Assembly (NCBI GenBank): GCA_003158505.1 | Contig: PMJK01000025.1 | Span: forward strand, 4,595 to 41,152 | Direction: 5' to 3' | Origin: Holophagaceae bacterium | GTDB taxonomy: Bacteria > Acidobacteriota > Holophagae > Holophagales > Holophagaceae | Length of the DNA stretch: 36,558 nucleotides | Shown here: positions 32,906 through 36,558 of the stretch, piece after piece | Layout of the letters: each line of letters starts with the position of its first letter | How positions within the stretch are numbered: position 1 is the first letter of the stretch | Program-made: the position numbers and the translations under genes | The notes under the pieces: generated by a model | What the model was told of the DNA's origin: nothing | Databases searched by the model: none | What the model saw: only the letters and a program-made list of their open reading frames with translations

Positions 32906-34454
32906 TGAGGGTCTGCCCGATCAAGTTGTCCAGTTGGCTTTGGTAGATCTGGGCGTCGTAGCGCGCTTTCTGGTGCTGGCTGCGAATGAATAGTTCCGTG
33001 AGCTGGGCCTCGATGACGTCCTTGGTCTCAACCAGCTCTTCCTGGAAGGCCCGCTCGTGGAGTTCCCGGTTCTCCCGGGCCACGGCCAGGGACTCGCTCG
33101 TGGCCTTGGTCTGCTGGATCGCCCGGGCGATCTCGAGGAAGGCGTTCTTCACCTGCAACCCCAGCCCCTCCAGCAGGATCTGCCGCTCTAGCCCCAGTTT
33201 CTCCTTGCGGGCCTGGGCCTCGCGGATCTCATTCTGGACTCTGAAGCCATTGAAGATGGGCACCTGGACCCGCAGGCCCAGGGTCCAGGAGTTGCGGTTC
33301 TGGTCGGTGATCAGCCCTTGGTGGTAGGAATTGTCCAGCCGGTCCACGCTTCCGAATAGCACCACCACCGGCAGGTGTCCGGCCTTCGCCTTGTCCACCC
33401 CCGCCTCTGCCGCGGACAGGCCATAGCCCACCTGGAGTGCCTGAGGGTTGAGGGATTGGGCCTTCGCCACCCAATCCTCCAGGGCCCCGCCATAGTCCAG
33501 GGTCGGAATTTCCAGGTCCGCAGGCGTCACCGAGGTCCGCCATGGGAGCCCCATGGTGTTGGCCAGGGCGGCCCGGGCCAGTTCTTCATTGGAGCGCAGG
33601 AGCGCCACCAGGGATTTCAGGCTGGCCACCACCACCTGGGAGCGTAGGTAGTCGGTCTTCTTCACCTTGCCCGAGCCGTTCTGATAGAGGCGTGCGGTGA
33701 GGTCCAGCATCAACTGGAGGCGCTCCAGGCTTTCCTCTCCCAGGGTCCGGAGTTGGCCGGCCAGCACCGCGCCGAAGTAATAGTTGCGGGTCTCCTGGAT
33801 GATCTGCAGGTCCGTGCGGTGGACCTCCTCCCGGGCGGCGTCCACGCCGGCCTTTCCCTGCTGGATGAGCGCGCTGATCTTGCCACCGGTATAGAGGGGG
33901 ATATGAACGTTGAACGAGGAGGTCAAGGTGTCCCGGTCGAAGAGTTTCACGTCCTGGGAGGGCGTCGTGATGCCCGGGAACTGGGACAGGGTCGATTGGG
34001 TGGCGGCAGCCAGTTGCGCGTTGTAGGTGGCCAGTCCCACGGAACCGGGCGTGACGCCGGCCTTGGCCAGCTGGGTGGCCGCCACCGCCTCGGCGATGGG
34101 GGCGGCCATGGTCCCCAGGCTGAAGCTATTACTGGGGAAGATGAAATTGGGATCCTGGTCCCGCCGCATCCCGGTCAGGTCCAGGGAGGCCTCCGGCCAG
34201 CGGGCCGAAAGGGCCTGTTGGTACTGGGCTTCAGCCACCTTCTGGGAAGCCCGGGAAACGGCCTGGGTGCGATTGGCCTTCAAGGCCTGATCGATGCACT
34301 CCGCCAGCGTAAAGGAGGTGGAGGGTAACTCGGCCGCCCCCACCCCGATGCAGATGAGCAGCCCGGCTGCCGACCAACCCTTCACCACAGAACGCCCCCA
34401 GCTCCAGAAAAGGGTTAATCGAACAACTGCAGACTTATGTACGCCTGATGGCAT
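32892..34454 (-). CDS. TolC-family outer-membrane efflux protein
   Basis: About 520 residues. The track start is a TTG (34481); the first ATG is 34454, and a GTG at 34388 or 34385 gives a neater signal peptide (VKGWSAAGLLICIGVGAAE) behind GGGGG, so the start is uncertain. The mature part has the duplicated TolC pattern: FTLAECIDQALKANRTQAV, long helices, strands such as SSFNVHIPLYTGGKISALI and LGLRVQVPIFNGFRVQNEI, and the repeated LGLQVKNAFLEIARA helix. TolC proteins form outer-membrane tunnels for three-part exporters, but no adaptor or pump gene follows here. It is the first gene of an operon with the PhnD-like protein, hybrid kinase and acyltransferase. Confidence 0.9.
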   Translation of the reverse strand: MPSGVHKSAVVRLTLFWSWGRSVVKGWSAAGLLICIGVGAAELPSTSFTLAECIDQALKANRTQAVSRASQKVAEAQYQQALSARWPEASLDLTGMRRDQDPNFIFPSNSFSLGTMAAPIAEAVAATQLAKAGVTPGSVGLATYNAQLAAATQSTLSQFPGITTPSQDVKLFDRDTLTSSFNVHIPLYTGGKISALIQQGKAGVDAAREEVHRTDLQIIQETRNYYFGAVLAGQLRTLGEESLERLQLMLDLTARLYQNGSGKVKKTDYLRSQVVVASLKSLVALLRSNEELARAALANTMGLPWRTSVTPADLEIPTLDYGGALEDWVAKAQSLNPQALQVGYGLSAAEAGVDKAKAGHLPVVVLFGSVDRLDNSYHQGLITDQNRNSWTLGLRVQVPIFNGFRVQNEIREAQARKEKLGLERQILLEGLGLQVKNAFLEIARAIQQTKATSESLAVARENRELHERAFQEELVETKDVIEAQLTELFIRSQHQKARYDAQIYQSQLDNLIGQTLSETH

Positions 34455-34490
34455 GGCCTTAAAAATCGACAGAAAAATCAAATGAGTTTA

Positions 34491-34518
34491 ATTTTAACAG
34501 TTTGCGATTAGTCCAAAA
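34491..34518 (-). promoter_or_regulatory. AT-rich candidate promoter of the TolC operon
   Basis: The stretch 34455-34520 is far richer in A and T than its surroundings. On the minus strand TAAAAT (34496-34491) could serve as a -10 box, with TTTTGG 16 bases upstream as a weak -35. The ATG at 34454 would then be about 30 bases into the transcript. Confidence 0.3.
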
Positions 34519-34624
34519 GCAGCCGTTATTGCCCAGCCACCGCCTCTGCGGGTTCGCAGTGGCCCCTGTCCAGCGTAGGGGAATCCAGTAGGCTGGGGCC
34601 ATGAGCATGAAGCAGGAGCAGAGG

Positions 34625-34801
34625 CTCCATCTCTGCGAGCCCCTGCGAGCAGGAGGGCGCACTGCGCCCGATAGATGGAGTGCCACTTTGGCGAAGCCGA
34701 CCATGCCGCCGAAGCGAAGCGCAGGCGGGATAGGGCCGAATCGGCGAAGCCGATTGCGAGGCCGAAGGCCCGAGGGCAAAGCCCGAGCCAAGCCCGGAGG
34801 G
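34625..34801 (+). repeat. Array of short perfect hairpins upstream of the zeta-like gene
   Basis: In less than 200 bases I count a run of compact inverted repeats. CTCCATCT/AGATGGAG (34625-34680) encloses GGGCGC-ACT-GCGCCC. Next come GGC-GAA-GCC (34690-34698), CCGCC/GGCGG (34706-34728), AATCGGC-GAA-GCCGATT (34739-34755), GGCC-GAA-GGCC (34760-34770) and GGGC-AAA-GCCC (34774-34784). Four have three-base loops of GAA or AAA. The same stretch is open in two plus frames (34601-34825 and the front of the 34675 ORF), but the peptides are Arg/Pro/Gly-rich and look like by-products of the repeats. Possible roles are a structured leader RNA or a dispersed palindromic repeat family. Confidence 0.6.
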
Positions 34802-34822
34802 CGCGGCACAGGAGGTGCCGCG
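34802..34822 (+). promoter_or_regulatory. Hairpin holding the Shine-Dalgarno of the zeta-like gene in its loop
   Basis: CGCGGCAC and GTGCCGCG form a perfect 8-bp stem around the five-base loop AGGAG, which is the ribosome-binding site for the GTG start at 34822. The last stem base is the G of that GTG. As RNA this would present or hide the site and part of the start codon. Confidence 0.6.
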
Positions 34823-35859
34823 TGACCCCCAGCCCCTTCCCTAGGCCATTCCCCTGGCAGCAGGTGGCCTGGCATGAGCGCCGCTCCTACTGGGAGCTGG
34901 CCGAGGAGGACCGCCGTGATCTGAGGGAGTCCCTCGAACTGGAAGCCGCCAGCCTCGCGCGGCACACGGACCGATCCCTGGAGGATTATGCCAATTCCCC
35001 CGGCACCCTGGATGGCCAGCTCGTCAACGGGGACGTGCTGGCCATCCTGCTTCCCAGCCTGCGGCGCAACCCCACCCAAGGCTACGAGGCCCTGGAAGAC
35101 CCGGCGGGCCGGGCTGCGGTGCACCTGAATTTCCTGGGCAAGCATCTGCGTGATCGGGCCCTGGCCCACGCCAGGGGGGAGCCCGCGATGATCTTCATGG
35201 GTGGCCAGGCGACGGGCAAGACCACAGGTGCCCTGGCCCTGGGGCCCGCCTTCGGCGCGGTGTTCGACGCGCCCCATACCGATCCCGAGGGCGTCGCCTT
35301 CCTCCTGGGCCGCATTCGCCGGGCCGGCTGCGGCGAAATCCACCTGGCCTACACCGACCGCGATCCCGAAGGGTCCCTGAAGGCCATGCTTGCCCGCTCC
35401 GAACGCGAGGGCCGCTATGTGCCCCTGGACCGCATGGCCCGGGCCCATGCCTGGGCGCCTTTCACCTTCCTGGGGCTCGCCCAGCGAGTGGGCCGCAGCC
35501 TGCAGCTCTACCATGTGCAGGTGGACGAGGAGGGACCGAGCCGCATGACTGAGGGCCAGGATGCCCTGGCCAGCGTACGCGCAAGACCAAAATCCCACGA
35601 ATCTGTGGTTGCCTACCAGCTCCAGACCGCTTACCTTTCTGTCCTAAGGAATCCCGCCCATGACCCCCAAGCCTGGTACCCGCGAGATGTGCTCGCAGGA
35701 CTCAACCGATCACTCGATCCCTGGCGCCGCAGCGAAGCCGACCATCTCCTTCGCCGATTTTTCGAAGCTGTGGCGGAACGAAGTGCCGAAGGTGATCCAG
35801 GCCCACGAGGACCATCGGATGGAAGTGAGGCGGAATCTGGGCCTCGAGTAGACGGCTAG
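34822..35859 (+). CDS. Zeta-toxin-like P-loop kinase/ATPase family protein
   Basis: The track ORF starts at 34675, but AGGAGG precedes the GTG at 34822 by six bases, giving 345 residues (VTPSPFPRPFPWQQVAWHERRS). After a helical N-terminal region (YWELAEEDRRDLRESLELEAASLARHT in two parts) comes a P-loop, MIFMGGQATGKTTGALALG near residue 130, and a region with HLAYTDRDPEGSLKAMLAR and GRYVPLDRMARAHAWA, as in zeta/chloramphenicol-phosphotransferase-like kinases. Zeta toxins phosphorylate UDP-N-acetylglucosamine, but many chromosomal relatives have unknown roles. From about 35580 the codon use becomes poor in this frame and another frame looks coding (see the 63-residue ORF), so the C-terminus may be shifted or the genes may overlap. 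Confidence 0.72.
   Translation: MTPSPFPRPFPWQQVAWHERRSYWELAEEDRRDLRESLELEAASLARHTDRSLEDYANSPGTLDGQLVNGDVLAILLPSLRRNPTQGYEALEDPAGRAAVHLNFLGKHLRDRALAHARGEPAMIFMGGQATGKTTGALALGPAFGAVFDAPHTDPEGVAFLLGRIRRAGCGEIHLAYTDRDPEGSLKAMLARSEREGRYVPLDRMARAHAWAPFTFLGLAQRVGRSLQLYHVQVDEEGPSRMTEGQDALASVRARPKSHESVVAYQLQTAYLSVLRNPAHDPQAWYPRDVLAGLNRSLDPWRRSEADHLLRRFFEAVAERSAEGDPGPRGPSDGSEAESGPRVDG
35660..35851 (+). CDS. Small protein overlapping the end of the zeta-like gene
   Basis: 63 residues, starting at an ATG eight bases after AAGGA. It overlaps the last 64 codons of the zeta-like frame in another phase. Between 35660 and 35851 almost every third base in this frame is G or C, as in the real genes of the window, while the zeta-like frame here is full of A/T-ending codons. 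The product ends ISFADFSKLWRNEVPKVIQAHEDHRMEVRRNLGLE when read in two parts, an ordinary helical sequence, whereas the zeta frame ends in a Gly/Pro/Ser/Glu string. It could be a separate small partner, or the true C-terminus of the upstream protein if a frameshift lies before it. I do not recognise a family. Confidence 0.6.
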   Translation: MTPKPGTREMCSQDSTDHSIPGAAAKPTISFADFSKLWRNEVPKVIQAHEDHRMEVRRNLGLE

Positions 35860-35874
35860 ATTCGCGCAGCGAAT

Positions 35875-36282
35875 TCAGTCGCGATAGCCCAGCACCACAA
35901 GCAGGCACGGCCCCCCCGCGATGACGGACATCCCTAAGGATTCCGCCGTATGGATGGCTGCCTCACTCTCAGCGCCAGGCTGCATCCAGAGGTGCGTCAC
36001 ACCCGCCGCCGCTGCCTCGCGCACCACCCGCTCCGTGATGGCTGGCGGGGTGATCACCGAAATGGCCTTCGCCTTCACCGGCAGCAATCCCAGCGAAGGG
36101 TAGGCCCTGAGCCCCTCCACCTCAGTCGCCCTCGGGTTGATCGGATAGACCTCCTTCGCGTGCTGCTGGTAGCAGCGCAGCACCTTGTTGCCGTATTTCG
36201 AACGGTCCACGCTGGCGCCCACCACGGCGAAAGGGCCCGAATGCAGGAAGGCATCGATCTTCTCCTCAACGACGCTGGCCAT
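35875..36282 (-). CDS. CoA-binding domain protein (YccU/CoA_binding_2 type)
   Basis: 135 residues, with GGGAGG four bases before the ATG. It is a single Rossmann-like CoA-binding domain: FAVVGASVDRSKYGNKVL near the start, then VYPINPRATEVEGLRAYPSL, AISVITPPAITERVVREAAAAG, HLWMQPGAES and the closing GMSVIAGGPCLLV. These match the small stand-alone relatives of the succinyl-CoA synthetase alpha subunit N-terminus, with the usual length. The biochemical role is unknown; CoA or acyl-CoA binding in the cytoplasm is assumed. It is convergent with the zeta-like/63-residue unit and appears to be transcribed alone. Confidence 0.93.
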   Translation of the reverse strand: MASVVEEKIDAFLHSGPFAVVGASVDRSKYGNKVLRCYQQHAKEVYPINPRATEVEGLRAYPSLGLLPVKAKAISVITPPAITERVVREAAAAGVTHLWMQPGAESEAAIHTAESLGMSVIAGGPCLLVVLGYRD

Positions 36283-36373
36283 GCATCCTCCCGATGCTTC
36301 CGATGCCAGGCATTGCAGCTCCGTGACGCACTGATCAGACCTTAGAGCTCATATCAAAACCCGACGAGGCCGC

Positions 36374-36473
36374 GATGAAGCCAGCCGGGATGCACCGCAA
36401 GGAAGGGTCCGCAGGGCAACGTGGTTCGTTGTTCAAGGGTCCTGACGCCGCGGGGCGCCCGGCTGGCTTCATC
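36374..36473. repeat. 100-bp element with perfect 16-bp inverted ends
   Basis: GATGAAGCCAGCCGGG (36374-36389) and CCCGGCTGGCTTCATC (36458-36473) are exact inverted copies around a 68-base core. The core can fold further: CCGC with GCGG just inside the outer stem, and CAACG with CGTTG around a TGGTT loop. It also holds the direct repeat AAGGGTCC twice. On the minus strand an open frame of 45 codons (36335-36472, MKPAGRPAASGP...) begins in one arm, but its start has no properly spaced ribosome-binding site. The element lies just past the end of the gene at the right edge. It may be a structured RNA, a large bidirectional terminator or a small mobile-type repeat. Confidence 0.6.
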
Positions 36474-36510
36474 CCTCCGGGCGGGGGGTGGCGGGCGTCG
36501 CCATGCTTAG

Positions 36511-36558
36511 TCAGGCTCGTTTAGCGTAGTACATGCTACGCAGCCACTCGCCTTCCTC
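36511..36558 (-). CDS. C-terminal end of an unidentified gene (cut by window edge)
   Basis: The minus strand from the edge reads 15 codons (EEGEWLRSMYYAKRA) and then TGA at 36511. The sequence has ordinary protein character and sits directly upstream of the inverted-repeat element, but 15 residues are too few to name the product or to be sure it is a gene. Confidence 0.4.
   Translation of the reverse strand, partial: EEGEWLRSMYYAKRA

Noticed and set aside
34601-34825. 74-residue plus ORF ending in a GTGA overlap with the zeta-like start
   Set aside because: Its codons are the hairpin array itself and the product is Arg/Pro/Gly-rich. The overlap looked like an antitoxin-toxin pair, but there is no ribosome-binding site and no fold-like sequence. 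It is not fully excluded as a translated leader.
34459-35598. 379-residue minus-strand ORF over the zeta-like gene
   Set aside because: Gly/Pro/Gln-rich shadow; the plus strand has the P-loop protein with a proper GTG and ribosome-binding site.

Overview
The window is high-GC chromosomal DNA with strongly G/C-ending codons, clear AGGAGG ribosome-binding sites, frequent GTG/TTG starts and many ATGA/GTGA stop-start overlaps. The gene mix (outer-membrane porin and TolC, a TPR Ser/Thr kinase, paired DUF3857/transglutaminase proteins, an S53 peptidase, pseudopilin, PhnD-like sensor protein) points to a Gram-negative soil or sediment bacterium. Acidobacteriota of the Holophaga/Geothrix type is my best guess; this is inference, since no rRNA is present. 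I see no rRNA, tRNA, CRISPR, IS transposase or phage genes.

Layout. (1) 1-3744: end of an EamA-type transporter, then a Trypco2-domain protein and a prodomain-less S53 (sedolisin) peptidase on the minus strand, divergent from a lipoprotein and a small helical protein. This may be a conflict/defence-type module. (2) 3770-9258: a radical-SAM-like DUF512 protein and two overlapping DUF3857 proteins, one with an intact transglutaminase triad and one with all three residues lost. (3) 9398-15108: an EF-G-like GTPase, a clear intrinsic terminator, then a beta-oxidation operon (thiolase followed by a FadN-type hydroxyacyl-CoA dehydrogenase/enoyl-CoA hydratase). (4) 15197-19722: a MoxR ATPase with an unknown partner, convergent with a large TPR Ser/Thr kinase. 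(5) 19805-24662: a NitT/TauT-type ABC transporter (fused double permease plus ATPase with a C-terminal AAA-associated domain, no binding protein nearby) convergent with an OprB-like porin. Both transcription units begin with a tiny, previously unlisted leader ORF with EPPSS at codons 9-13, the same AAAGGAGG site and a stem that can hide that site. (6) 24714-28743: a single-domain response regulator, then a unit encoding an HD-GYP protein, a pseudopilin and DacB. (7) 28807-34454: a tightly overlapping operon for TolC, a PhnD-like periplasmic protein, a hybrid histidine kinase and a FabD-like acyltransferase lacking the malonate-binding Arg. (8) 34625-36558: an array of short hairpins leading into a zeta-toxin-like ATPase whose Shine-Dalgarno lies in a hairpin loop, a small overlapping ORF, a CoA-binding protein, a 100-bp element with perfect 16-bp inverted ends, and the last codons of another gene.

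The strongest candidate for an undescribed system is the pair of matching leader ORF/RNA elements in region 5. They appear to place the transporter and the porin in one regulon. The Trypco2/S53 locus and the hairpin-controlled zeta-like gene come next.
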